This document shows, one piece after another, positions 1-6,676 of a stretch of DNA of 13,346 nucleotides (positions within the stretch are counted from its first letter, which is position 1; every line of letters begins with the position of its first letter). The stretch lies in NCBI GenBank assembly GCA_044868105.1, contig JBIOWC010000369.1, positions 1 to 13,346 of the forward strand, written 5' to 3'. The DNA is from JBFMDH01 sp044868105 (GTDB taxonomy: Bacteria; Acidobacteriota; Blastocatellia; UBA7656). The position numbers and the translations under genes are program-made. The notes under the pieces are model-generated. The model did not search any database. It was not told where the DNA came from and saw only the letters and a program-made list of their open reading frames with translations.

Positions 1-1737
1 TTGAATCGCGATGGATTTTACAGCGGGCAAAGCTAGGCCGGTAAATGCCCGAGAATTACCGCGGGTTCTGAGGGCATCTGCATCTTCAGGGTTAGTTTTT
101 CGATTCCCCTTCGCGATCAGCTCTTCGGGTTGCGTCGGCCGATTTCTTTCGGATGGTTTTTCAACCACCTGGCGTGGCGCGTCCGGCTTGGAAGATTCCG
201 GGGTTGGCTCTGCTGCAATGTTGTCTTGTTGGGGTTGAGTTGGGCGGGTGGTTTGCGGCTCTAAGGGATTTTCTTCGGCGCCGGTTGCCATTGGATGAGT
301 ATTGGCCTGCTCGCCGGCTAGTCTTTTGCTGCGCCCTGCAAAGAACCACACACCGATTACCAGCAAGGCGACGAGCGTCAAGGTCAAAGCGGGTTTCAAT
401 GTGCCGGCTAGATTATCAATCCGCAGCCCCTCGCCGAAACCATTGATTCGTTGTTTTAGCGTTATGACCGCGGCCCTTAGGGCTCGCGTTTCCCGATAAC
501 CAATCTCAACGGCAGTTTCTTCAATCTCGCCGTAACGGTCGGTGCGAGGCGCCAGATTGAAGGTGAGCTCTTGTCCGCCTTCAAGCAGAATGCGTTTGGA
601 ATTGCCCTGCGTATGGTCGGTCACAAAACAGGAGGCCAGTAACAGTTCGCGCTTAGTAGTTTTGCCGATGACCTCAATCAGTTCTGCGCCTTCATCAAGG
701 TTAAAGTGAACCTGGCTGGTGCGCTTTAAATCAATTTCTGCCAGTTCAATTCCGTCTACCCGAATTTTCAATAAGCCCGCCGCAAAGCGTTTGCGCTGCG
801 CCGACTGTTCACCCAGACGAGCTTTAATGGTTTCAATTTCATCCTGCCTGAATCCCGGCGGTTGATTGCGATGATTGGTGTCTTGGCTCTTGGCGAGAAA
901 GAAATTTGGAATTTCCAGCCGCTCGATAGGAGGGCTGAACTTCAAGGCTTTTAACAATCTGGTAAAACAGTCCGGGTGCATAATCGAGTGGGTGCGGTTG
1001 ACTTCGATCTGGTGTTCGGCATCGGGGTCTGGATGATCAAAGGCCAGGTCTTGAACCGTTTCCGAGAAAGGATTGAAACCCGTCGGAATGACACAGGCCG
1101 TTGCCCAGGGAGTGAACTGATTGAGACAGTCGAAAACAAAATTGCTGTATTGCGCCGACGCGCCATTCGCTTCAAAGCGTTCTTCGCCGCGATTGACTTT
1201 GGTGACTTTGAGCAGATTGCCGAACCGCTCTTTCATCTCTTGCATCAAACGACTTTTACGCGAGCGATAATAATAATCATCGCGCACGCGCTCAGGGTCT
1301 TGCACCACGAGGTTGTAAATTTCCATGGTCTCGGCCGTCGAGTAATTGTGCAGCAGACGACTGATGCCCAGGGCTACGTAAAAGGAGTTTCGCTTGAGCG
1401 TGATTTTAATTAAATGTTTGATGAAGTGGGTAATCATATCTTCCTCACTAAGCGTTCGGCTGCGCTCTTTCTCCTTTTCAAAAGGCTCCGATTCAAGATA
1501 AATGAGGCGTTGAAGCAGGTGTTTCTCTCCGAAGCTGATTTTGTTTCTGGCCTTGCGTGAGGTGGTTCGACCTTGCGGTTCATAATAGAGCCGTTTGTCC
1601 TGGGCCTGCACGGCGACTTCCAGCTTGTTTAAGGCGTTAATTACCGTCTCCATGGCTAACGCCTTGTCGCCATGAATAAAATAGGCAAGCTTCAGCGCCT
1701 GGTTGATGGTGTCGTCTAACTGCTCTGGTCGCTCCAT
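1..1737 (-). CDS. Large single-pass membrane protein of unknown function, N-terminal part (C-terminus beyond window)
   Basis: The reading frame starts at ATG 1737-1735 and stays open for 579 codons to the window edge, so the gene is partial at its C-terminus. An in-frame TAA four codons upstream of the ATG rules out a longer protein. I do not recognise the family. Residues 1-285 look soluble and mostly helical, with a motif rich in DDYYYRSRK around residue 160. Residues about 321-416 look like a beta-sandwich. One hydrophobic helix (about 447-467, PALTLTLVALLVIGVWFFA) is followed by a Pro/Gln/Thr/Glu-rich tail to residue 579. This suggests a cytoplasmic N-terminal module and an extracytoplasmic tail, perhaps a sensor or anchor; that is inference. 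The first 45 residues faintly resemble helices of sigma-factor region 2, but too weakly to call. No strong Shine-Dalgarno precedes the start; the nearest purine run (GGGAG) is about 16 bases away. Codon choice is consistent along the frame. The long plus-strand open frame at 976-1413 is its shadow. Confidence 0.8.
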   Translation of the reverse strand, partial: MERPEQLDDTINQALKLAYFIHGDKALAMETVINALNKLEVAVQAQDKRLYYEPQGRTTSRKARNKISFGEKHLLQRLIYLESEPFEKEKERSRTLSEEDMITHFIKHLIKITLKRNSFYVALGISRLLHNYSTAETMEIYNLVVQDPERVRDDYYYRSRKSRLMQEMKERFGNLLKVTKVNRGEERFEANGASAQYSNFVFDCLNQFTPWATACVIPTGFNPFSETVQDLAFDHPDPDAEHQIEVNRTHSIMHPDCFTRLLKALKFSPPIERLEIPNFFLAKSQDTNHRNQPPGFRQDEIETIKARLGEQSAQRKRFAAGLLKIRVDGIELAEIDLKRTSQVHFNLDEGAELIEVIGKTTKRELLLASCFVTDHTQGNSKRILLEGGQELTFNLAPRTDRYGEIEETAVEIGYRETRALRAAVITLKQRINGFGEGLRIDNLAGTLKPALTLTLVALLVIGVWFFAGRSKRLAGEQANTHPMATGAEENPLEPQTTRPTQPQQDNIAAEPTPESSKPDAPRQVVEKPSERNRPTQPEELIAKGNRKTNPEDADALRTRGNSRAFTGLALPAVKSIAIQ

Positions 1738-1772
1738 ACTCTGTGGTCTTTAACTCCCAACTGTAAATTGGC

Positions 1773-1794
1773 TTACTTTGAAGTTGCAAAGTAA
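1773..1794. promoter_or_regulatory. Perfect palindrome upstream of the 1-1737 gene, possible operator
   Basis: TTACTTTG at 1773-1780 and CAAAGTAA at 1787-1794 are exact inverted repeats separated by six bases, about 36 bases upstream of the ATG. An outer pair, GTGGTCT (1743-1749) and AGACCAC (1802-1808), encloses it, so the whole 66-bp stretch could form a nested cruciform or RNA hairpin. The size and spacing fit a dimeric repressor site in the promoter or leader. The regulator is unknown and the role is inferred. Confidence 0.4.
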
Positions 1795-1822
1795 TATCAC
1801 CAGACCACTACACCGCTTGATT

Positions 1823-1945
1823 GGCAGAGATAAAGCATGCCCTTGCCCGGTCAACTGAAGGCAATTATTGGTAATTTATCAATGATGTGACGAATCACCG
1901 AAGGCAATTATAGTTGCGCAGACAAGGACAGGCTTTATCTCTGCC
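1823..1945. repeat. MITE-like element with about 34-bp terminal inverted repeats
   Basis: The left arm 1823-1856 begins GGCAGAGATAAAGC, and the right arm 1912-1945 ends with its exact complement GCTTTATCTCTGCC. The first 14 bp are perfect, and the remaining 20 bp match with about six differences. Just inside each arm sits the same 12-mer GAAGGCAATTAT (1857-1868 and 1900-1911) in direct orientation. There is no coding capacity. No clear target-site duplication flanks it, so a non-autonomous transposon remnant is plausible but not proven; a long structured RNA or REP-type element is the alternative. Confidence 0.55.
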
Positions 1946-1982
1946 GTCATTGATATCCTTACATCAGCGCGTCGTCATTATA

Positions 1983-2031
1983 TAAGGAAAATAAAAAAAT
2001 CAGCGTGTCATTTTCGGAAACGACACGCTGA
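1983..2031 (-). terminator. Rho-independent terminator of the secreted-protein gene pair
   Basis: TCAGCGTGTC (2000-2009) pairs perfectly with GACACGCTGA (2022-2031), and the intervening bases nearly pair too, giving a roughly 32-bp near-palindrome. Read on the minus strand, the stem is followed at once by a T-rich tract (complement of 1983-1999). It lies 35 bases beyond the stop of the 2066-2728 gene. A homologous hairpin occurs at 3568-3603. Confidence 0.85.
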
Positions 2032-2065
2032 CTGAGGCTGGCAGATGGCTTCGGCTTCGCCAGGT

Positions 2066-2728
2066 TTATTTCGTGACCTGAAGTTCGTATTGAAATTTTC
2101 TGAGCGCGGTTTGACCGTCCAGCCGAATTTGCACGAGGTGATTATCTACGCCGGTAACGGTCTTGATGACCTCTTTTCCGTTGGCGTCTTTCTCATCAAA
2201 GTTGATGGTCGCCAGGTTGGTATATTTGCCGTCGCCATCCACTTTGCAAATCACTGCCTGGATGCCGCCCTCGCCGTCAAGCTTTTTCAACTTGAAAGTC
2301 ACCGATGATTTATCCATCGGATAAACACTGATGAAGGTTCTATCGACCCGACCAAGCAAGGTGCCGTTTTGACGGCTGCCAAATTCTATGCGACGCGGGC
2401 CGATGGTTGCCGGTCCGTTGTCGGCAAGGGCATTGAATAGGCCAACCATCGCTTCGATGGCGACCTTGTATTTCGAGGCATTCTTAATGCACTGCGCAGA
2501 CCTCGCAACGCTAGCCGGCAAGGATGCGCCGGCTGTTCCTGCGGTTTCGACAACCGCCTTGGTTACACACCCGACTTTAATGATGGTCTCGCCCCACTCT
2601 TTCCAGATATTGCCGACGACCTGTCCGGCTGATTTGCAATTTTGCGCGCTGGCAATGGGCGCTGACGAGGCAAGCAAGAGGATAATTAATACTCTGACCA
2701 TTAGGATAGTTTTCTGATTGCGTTTCAT
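2066..2728 (-). CDS. Small secreted cysteine-containing protein, paralogue of its upstream neighbour
   Basis: The 220-residue product begins with a clear Sec signal peptide (basic MKRNQK, hydrophobic core to about residue 22, likely cleavage after ASA-28). A helical segment with C31, C54 and C80 follows, then a beta-rich half from about residue 105 with C161. Motifs IGPR (109-112), GTL (122-124), DRxF (129-132) and RLDG (202-205) recur in the same order in the product of 2832-3446, so the two are tandem duplicates. The start is set by AGGAGA seven bases upstream of ATG 2728. It is likely co-transcribed with the upstream paralogue: the 103-base gap has a hairpin but no T-run. I do not recognise the family. 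The product probably acts in the periplasm or outside the cell, with paired cysteines possibly forming disulfides. Function unknown. Confidence 0.8.
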   Translation of the reverse strand: MKRNQKTILMVRVLIILLLASSAPIASAQNCKSAGQVVGNIWKEWGETIIKVGCVTKAVVETAGTAGASLPASVARSAQCIKNASKYKVAIEAMVGLFNALADNGPATIGPRRIEFGSRQNGTLLGRVDRTFISVYPMDKSSVTFKLKKLDGEGGIQAVICKVDGDGKYTNLATINFDEKDANGKEVIKTVTGVDNHLVQIRLDGQTALRKFQYELQVTK

Positions 2729-2759
2729 TGGTTGTCTCCTTTAGTAAGGCTTCAGTGAT

Positions 2760-2804
2760 AACCTGAGAGCGCCAGGCTTGCAATAAAGCCTGCGCCCTCA
2801 GGTT
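2760..2804 (-). ncRNA. Intercistronic hairpin between the two secreted-protein genes
   Basis: AACCTGAG (2760-2767) pairs with CTCAGGTT (2797-2804), and the inside continues with GCGC and AGGCTT/AAGCCT pairing, giving a long GC-rich stem. No T-run follows on the minus strand, so it is unlikely to be a full terminator. It could stabilise the upstream message or partly attenuate the downstream gene, which would give the two paralogues different protein levels. Role inferred. Confidence 0.5.
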
Positions 2805-2831
2805 GTTTCCTCCGATTGCAGGGTGGGGTGA

Positions 2832-3446
2832 TTAATTTTTGCTGGCTCTAAAGGTATAAGGGAATCTCGCGGCAAGACCTTTGCCATCCAGACGGGTGAT
2901 GACGATTTTGCCACCGACCTGGGCCGCCGAGAAGCTGCGGGTGACCTGTGTGCCGACCGCCGCGTCTTTATCAATTTCGACACTGGCAAGCTGGGTTTCC
3001 GCCTGGGTTTCCGGGTCAATCACGCAGATGTTGACGACACAACCGCCTTTCGTGGGTTCTTCGCCGACCGCTGGTTTGCGCTTGGTCACGGTGATGGTCA
3101 CGCCTTTATTGGTTTCAATGAGTTCACTGACAAAGCGACGGTCAGCCGGGGCAATCAAGGTGCCGAGTTGGTCGGTATTGAAGGCCATATCGCGCGGGCC
3201 AATCTTGAGCGGACTGTTGCCAACCAGGCTATTCCATTTTTGAGAAAGCGCTTTGAACTTGTCTATGGTAGCGGCGCAATCCTTGAACTTCGAGTCGGTG
3301 CCCGCCAGCTTTTTGCATTCTTCGTTGATTTTCTTGGCCAGGTCAACTAAGGCCTGGGGAATTTTACAATCTGCCTGAGCGTTCGGAACGCTTGACACGG
3401 TAATGACCAATACCAACATCGCTGCAATGACTAAACTTTTTTTCAT
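2832..3446 (-). CDS. Small secreted cysteine-containing protein, first gene of the tandem pair
   Basis: I chose ATG 3446 because GAGGAGA sits about seven bases upstream and the product then starts with a signal peptide (MKKSLVIAAM, likely cleavage after AQA-25). The frame is open further upstream to 3635, but that would bury the signal peptide and run through the promoter hairpin. The 204-residue product has C27, C44 and C57 in a helical N-terminal part, then a beta-rich half with C136 and C141. IGPR (82-85), GTL (95-97), DRRF (102-105) and RLDG (185-188) match the paralogue at 2066-2728. I do not recognise a named domain. The gene lies divergent to the 3690-7918 operon and shares its upstream region, which suggests shared regulation and perhaps a shared task at the cell surface. 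Function unknown. Confidence 0.8.
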   Translation of the reverse strand: MKKSLVIAAMLVLVITVSSVPNAQADCKIPQALVDLAKKINEECKKLAGTDSKFKDCAATIDKFKALSQKWNSLVGNSPLKIGPRDMAFNTDQLGTLIAPADRRFVSELIETNKGVTITVTKRKPAVGEEPTKGGCVVNICVIDPETQAETQLASVEIDKDAAVGTQVTRSFSAAQVGGKIVITRLDGKGLAARFPYTFRASKN

Positions 3447-3542
3447 ATCGTTTCTCCTCATCATCAATTGAAATTTAAAATTTTTGTCGTGAAGGATTTT
3501 TAATTTGGAAGCCCACGACCTTTGGTTCCTTCTGACACCGCG

Positions 3543-3548
3543 ACTATA
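3543..3548 (-). promoter_or_regulatory. Possible -10 box for the minus-strand secreted-protein pair
   Basis: On the minus strand 3548-3543 reads TATAGT, five of six matches to the sigma-70 -10 consensus. It would give a leader of about 90 bases before ATG 3446. The -35 region is poor and sits against the hairpin at 3568-3603, which could be an operator. Weak call. Confidence 0.3.
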
Positions 3549-3567
3549 GGACAACGCCAAACAAAAC

Positions 3568-3603
3568 AGCGTGTGATTTTCTGAATTCGGAAAACTACAC
3601 GCT
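3568..3603 (-). repeat. Hairpin in the divergent promoter region, homologous to the terminator at 2000-2031
   Basis: Arms 3568-3581 (AGCGTGTGATTTTC) and 3590-3603 (GAAAACTACACGCT) pair over 14 bp with a two-base mismatch in the middle; the loop holds GAATTC. The sequence AGCGTGT-n-ATTTTC and its mirror are shared with the terminator hairpin at 2000-2031. On the minus strand it is followed by a T-rich tail (GTTTTGTTTGG), again as in the terminator. No minus-strand gene lies directly upstream, so it may be an operator, a promoter insulator or a copy of a repeat family. Confidence 0.6.
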
Positions 3604-3689
3604 AAGCCGCCTGAAAACTCGCTAAAGTCCCGCACGCAACCTGAAACGAAGCGGGTTTAAATAAAGAAAAGCTATAAGGAGAAGAAGCG

Positions 3690-4115
3690 ATGGAACGCAG
3701 AACCGTGTGCAAGCGCCTGGCTTTTGTCTTTGCTGTTTTAATGATGTTCATGCCTTTCAATAATTCCTGGGCGAGGGCGTTGAACGTCGCGACCAGAATT
3801 GAAATTATTGAAGTAAAAACCGTCGGTATCTCAGCCAGTGATAACGCGAAATCAATCATTCAAATCAAGTGGCTGGCCGAGCCGCAGCCCGGAACCGCAA
3901 TCAAATCCTTCGATCTTCTCCTTGAAGTAACCTATGCAGACGGCGCAATCGAAAAAGTAAAAACCACCGCCAACGGCTCGCAACGCAACGCGCGTTTTGA
4001 ATTGCCGACGGTTCATTTTGCCGCCGGGAGGGCCGCTGCTGAACTGAGGAGTTTCAAAGCCAGCATAACCGCCAACACCGCTGAGACGACAACCAAGGCC
4101 GGGAGCTTATCGTAA
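3690..4115 (+). CDS. Small secreted beta-rich protein, first gene of the envelope operon
   Basis: The 141-residue product has a signal peptide (MERRTVCKRL, hydrophobic core 9-22, likely cleavage after WARA-30). The roughly 110 residues left show alternating hydrophobic strands, for example KSIIQIKWLAEP and KSFDLLLEVTYADG, which fits one Ig or Fn3-like fold, though I cannot name a family. AAGGAG at 3676-3681 lies eight bases before the ATG. The stop codon overlaps the Shine-Dalgarno of the next gene (TAAGGAG at 4113-4119), and the next ATG is 11 bases on, so translation of the two is probably coupled. It likely works in the periplasm or on the surface together with the barrel protein encoded next. 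Function unknown. Confidence 0.8.
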   Translation: MERRTVCKRLAFVFAVLMMFMPFNNSWARALNVATRIEIIEVKTVGISASDNAKSIIQIKWLAEPQPGTAIKSFDLLLEVTYADGAIEKVKTTANGSQRNARFELPTVHFAAGRAAAELRSFKASITANTAETTTKAGSLS

Positions 4116-4126
4116 GGAGTACACCC

Positions 4127-6574
4127 ATGAGGCTGAAATCAAAAGCAATCATCATTATGGTTCTCGCCAGTCTATTGCTCTGTGTAAATAGAGCGCCAAT
4201 GGTCCGCGCCTTATCTGCTAATCGAATAGAGGGTGAGGAATTGCATATCACCGCCAGCCTTCAAGAAGGGCAGAGCTTGAGTCCCGATGGCAAGCTTGAA
4301 TTGCAACTCAGTCGGGCGCTCACCAAAGCAGAAAATCGTTTGGCGATTTTGCTTGGGCCAACAGACGTTACGGCTTTGTTTACGCAAAAAGATAAATTGC
4401 TGACTTATAACGGACAAATCTTTCCGCTGCCGGCCGGCGAAAACCGTTTAACGGTTTATCTGGTTTCCGTTGCGGAAGAATGGAAAGAGCTTGCCCGCTT
4501 CACCTTCAAGGTCATAGACGCGAATGCCGCCGAACCATCAACCCCAACGAAGCCCGATAACAACCCGGAAGAAAAATCGGAAGCAAAGGCAAAAGAAAAA
4601 ATTGCAGGTGAGGCCGCGACAAAGACAGAGGATAAGTCCGCAGAAACGAAGGACAAAAATGCTGAAGAAAAATTACCAGGTAAAATGGACGAAAAAGCTG
4701 TAGAGAATGCGACCAAAGAAACCACAACGGAAAAAACCGAAGAGAAGGCAGCGCAAGAGGCTCCACCGGCTGAATCAGAAAAGCCCGCATCGGAAGGGCC
4801 GGCGACCGCCAGCGAACAAACGCCGACCGAACCCCCAAAGAAGATTGCCGGATTTGAGAAACTTGATTTCACCCCCTCGATTACCATCAGCATGAAATCG
4901 CAAGCCGCCGAATCGCATTTTCCCGACGAGACCCGCCCGGAGCGTCCGACCTTTGCGGACTTTACCATCCAGGGGTCTTTCAAAAATGAAGTGCAACGCG
5001 GTCTTTTTAATACGCAAACCCAATTCGATATTGCCGGGTCGAGCTTTCGCCAGGAAGCCTTGCGCTTTGGCACCCTTGGCGAAGCTGCGCCGCTCGTTGA
5101 TTTGGCGAGTTACCTCATGCAATTCCAGATTGGTAAAGCGAAATTCATCACCGGTCATACCTCTTATGGAACCAATCGCCATCTCGTGAATAGCTTTTCA
5201 TCCCGCGGCATCACCATGCTTTTGCCGCTTAACAATCAATTCGATTTTTCACTTGCGGCCATGAACGGGTCAACGATTGTCGGGACGGAAAATTTCTTCG
5301 GATTAAATAAGCGCAAACACCAGATCTTGAGCGGCACACTGGGCATGGAACTTTTGCCCCAACGTCCGGGCGGCGTGCGCGCCGAGGTCAGTTATCTGAA
5401 CGGCTACGTGCTGCCGATTAGCAGCTTCAACGAAGGCAATGTCAACGATGCCGAACGCAGTCGCGGTGTGGGCTTGCGCTTTCTGGCTTCGGACGCCAAG
5501 CAACGCTTTCGTTTTGAAGGCGGCTTTTCGCGCAGTCAATTCTTTAACCCGGACGACGCCTTGCTCAGTCAGGGCAACAACCTGGTGGCAATTCCAACCG
5601 TGACCCGCAATGCGCGCTATATCGAAACCGGATTTGACATCCTCAAGGAACTGGCAATCACCGAAAACCGCAAGATGAATTTGACCTTCAACTATCGCCA
5701 TGAACGCGTTGACCCGTTGTATCGCAGTCTGGCGGCTTCAACCGCAGCCGATAAAATCCAGAATCAATTTGAATGGTTGTGGTCGCTTGGCGATATTACT
5801 GCGCAGGTTTCGCACGTGCGCTTTAATGATAATCTCGCGAATATTCCCTCCATCTTAAAAGCCTTAAATCGCGCCGAAAGGGTTGCCTTTGCCGCCCCCC
5901 TGCTGTCGATATTCGGTGACCCGAATAAGCCGAATCCATTTTTGCCGCGCATCTCTTATAGCTTTGACAGAGGTTATCAATTCAGTGAAGCGATACCGGT
6001 AAACGGGGGTTTTGAATTTGCGCCCGAAGCCATTCCCAATCAAATTGCTACGGTTCAAAGCCTGTCGTTTGAATGGCAATTTGAAAAAATTCGTCTGGGT
6101 TATCGCACCAATCATTCATTTCAAAACAATCGCCAACCGGGGCTTGAGCTTGCCGATTTAATCAATCTTGCCAATGCGATTTCCGTAGGCCTTCCGGTTA
6201 CCCCAACCTTTGATTTGAATGTCGAGTTCAGTTTTGACAGCGCCAAAAGCAAAGAGACCGGGCGCATTGACCGCACCTATCGTCTGGCTCCGAGCGTAAC
6301 CTGGCGGATGAATCAACGCGCGACCTTGACCTCGAATCTTTCGACAACCCTTGCCGGTGATGTGACCAACCTGACGCAAAATCGCAACGTCGAATTTGAT
6401 TTGCAATGGGCCTATCAATTTTCCGCCGGTAAAGATCGCTTCAAAAAGTTTTCCAGTCAGGCCTTCATTCGTTACGCCAATCGTTATGCGAGTTCGCGTG
6501 ACAATGTCTTTAAGTTAAATAACCTGACCAAGGCGCAAACTTTAAATGTGGGCCTGAGTTTTACATTTTTTTAA
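4127..6574 (+). CDS. Outer-membrane beta-barrel protein with periplasmic domain and Lys/Glu/Ala-rich linker
   Basis: The 815-residue product has four parts. A signal peptide covers residues 1 to about 29. A small beta domain follows at about 31-132 (motifs LAILLGPTDVTALF and LPAGENRLTVYLV). Residues about 134-241 form a highly charged low-complexity linker of Lys, Glu, Ala, Thr and Pro. From about 245 to the end runs a barrel of alternating amphipathic strands ending in LNVGLSFTFF, the aromatic C-terminal signature recognised by the BAM complex. The linker resembles TonB or TolA spacers, so it could span the periplasm or touch peptidoglycan, with the small domain as an anchor or partner site; this is inference. 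I see no TonB box or plug domain, so it is not a classical TonB-dependent receptor. AAGGAG lies seven bases before the ATG and overlaps the stop of the previous gene. Ligand and function are unknown. Confidence 0.8.
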   Translation: MRLKSKAIIIMVLASLLLCVNRAPMVRALSANRIEGEELHITASLQEGQSLSPDGKLELQLSRALTKAENRLAILLGPTDVTALFTQKDKLLTYNGQIFPLPAGENRLTVYLVSVAEEWKELARFTFKVIDANAAEPSTPTKPDNNPEEKSEAKAKEKIAGEAATKTEDKSAETKDKNAEEKLPGKMDEKAVENATKETTTEKTEEKAAQEAPPAESEKPASEGPATASEQTPTEPPKKIAGFEKLDFTPSITISMKSQAAESHFPDETRPERPTFADFTIQGSFKNEVQRGLFNTQTQFDIAGSSFRQEALRFGTLGEAAPLVDLASYLMQFQIGKAKFITGHTSYGTNRHLVNSFSSRGITMLLPLNNQFDFSLAAMNGSTIVGTENFFGLNKRKHQILSGTLGMELLPQRPGGVRAEVSYLNGYVLPISSFNEGNVNDAERSRGVGLRFLASDAKQRFRFEGGFSRSQFFNPDDALLSQGNNLVAIPTVTRNARYIETGFDILKELAITENRKMNLTFNYRHERVDPLYRSLAASTAADKIQNQFEWLWSLGDITAQVSHVRFNDNLANIPSILKALNRAERVAFAAPLLSIFGDPNKPNPFLPRISYSFDRGYQFSEAIPVNGGFEFAPEAIPNQIATVQSLSFEWQFEKIRLGYRTNHSFQNNRQPGLELADLINLANAISVGLPVTPTFDLNVEFSFDSAKSKETGRIDRTYRLAPSVTWRMNQRATLTSNLSTTLAGDVTNLTQNRNVEFDLQWAYQFSAGKDRFKKFSSQAFIRYANRYASSRDNVFKLNNLTKAQTLNVGLSFTFF

Positions 6575-6583
6575 GGATTGAAT

Positions 6584-6656
6584 TTCAGGGTTCAGAAAGA
6601 GAGAAACGGGAAAAGCTCGTCGTGCCGCGAATCTACTCTGAACCCTGAGACGCTGA
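6584..6656. repeat. Heptamer-periodic inverted repeat in the junction before the gene at 6677
   Basis: TCAGGGTTCAGA at 6585-6596 and TCTGAACCCTGA at 6637-6648 are perfect 12-bp inverted repeats with a 40-base loop. The left arm reads as 7-bp units TTCAGGG-TTCAGAA (6584-6597). The right arm reads as ACTCTGA-ACCCTGA (6635-6648), with a related ACGCTGA at 6650-6656. The same 7-bp period and a related unit occur before pilT and pilC. Confidence 0.6.
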
Positions 6657-6676
6657 TTCAGTTAGCAGAGGTTAAA

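Larger units (their letters stand above)
1738..2065. other. Gene-free region rich in inverted repeats
   Basis: About 330 bases with no credible coding frame between two minus-strand genes. It holds an 8-bp-arm palindrome near the start of the 1-1737 gene, a 123-bp MITE-like inverted repeat, and the terminator of the secreted-protein gene pair, each listed separately. A minus-strand TATAAT lies at 1907-1912 inside the large inverted repeat, but no matching -35 box is visible at 16-18 bases, so I do not call it a promoter. Confidence 0.7.

Noticed and set aside
976..1413. 145-codon plus-strand open frame
   Set aside because: It lies antisense to the long minus-strand frame 1-1737, which has protein-like composition throughout; this one has no ribosome site.
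3447..3635. Longer N-terminus for the 2832-3446 gene
   Set aside because: It would place 63 residues before a clean signal peptide and run through the divergent promoter and hairpin; ATG 3446 has a strong ribosome site.
4456..5073. 205-codon minus-strand open frame
   Set aside because: Shadow of the Lys/Glu/Ala-rich linker of the barrel gene; the Ser/Phe/Val-rich translation is what antisense of such codons gives.
6578..6676. Upstream ATG at 6578 for the third envelope gene
   Set aside because: The extra 33 codons translate a repeat element and precede a clear signal peptide; ATG 6677 has its own ribosome site.
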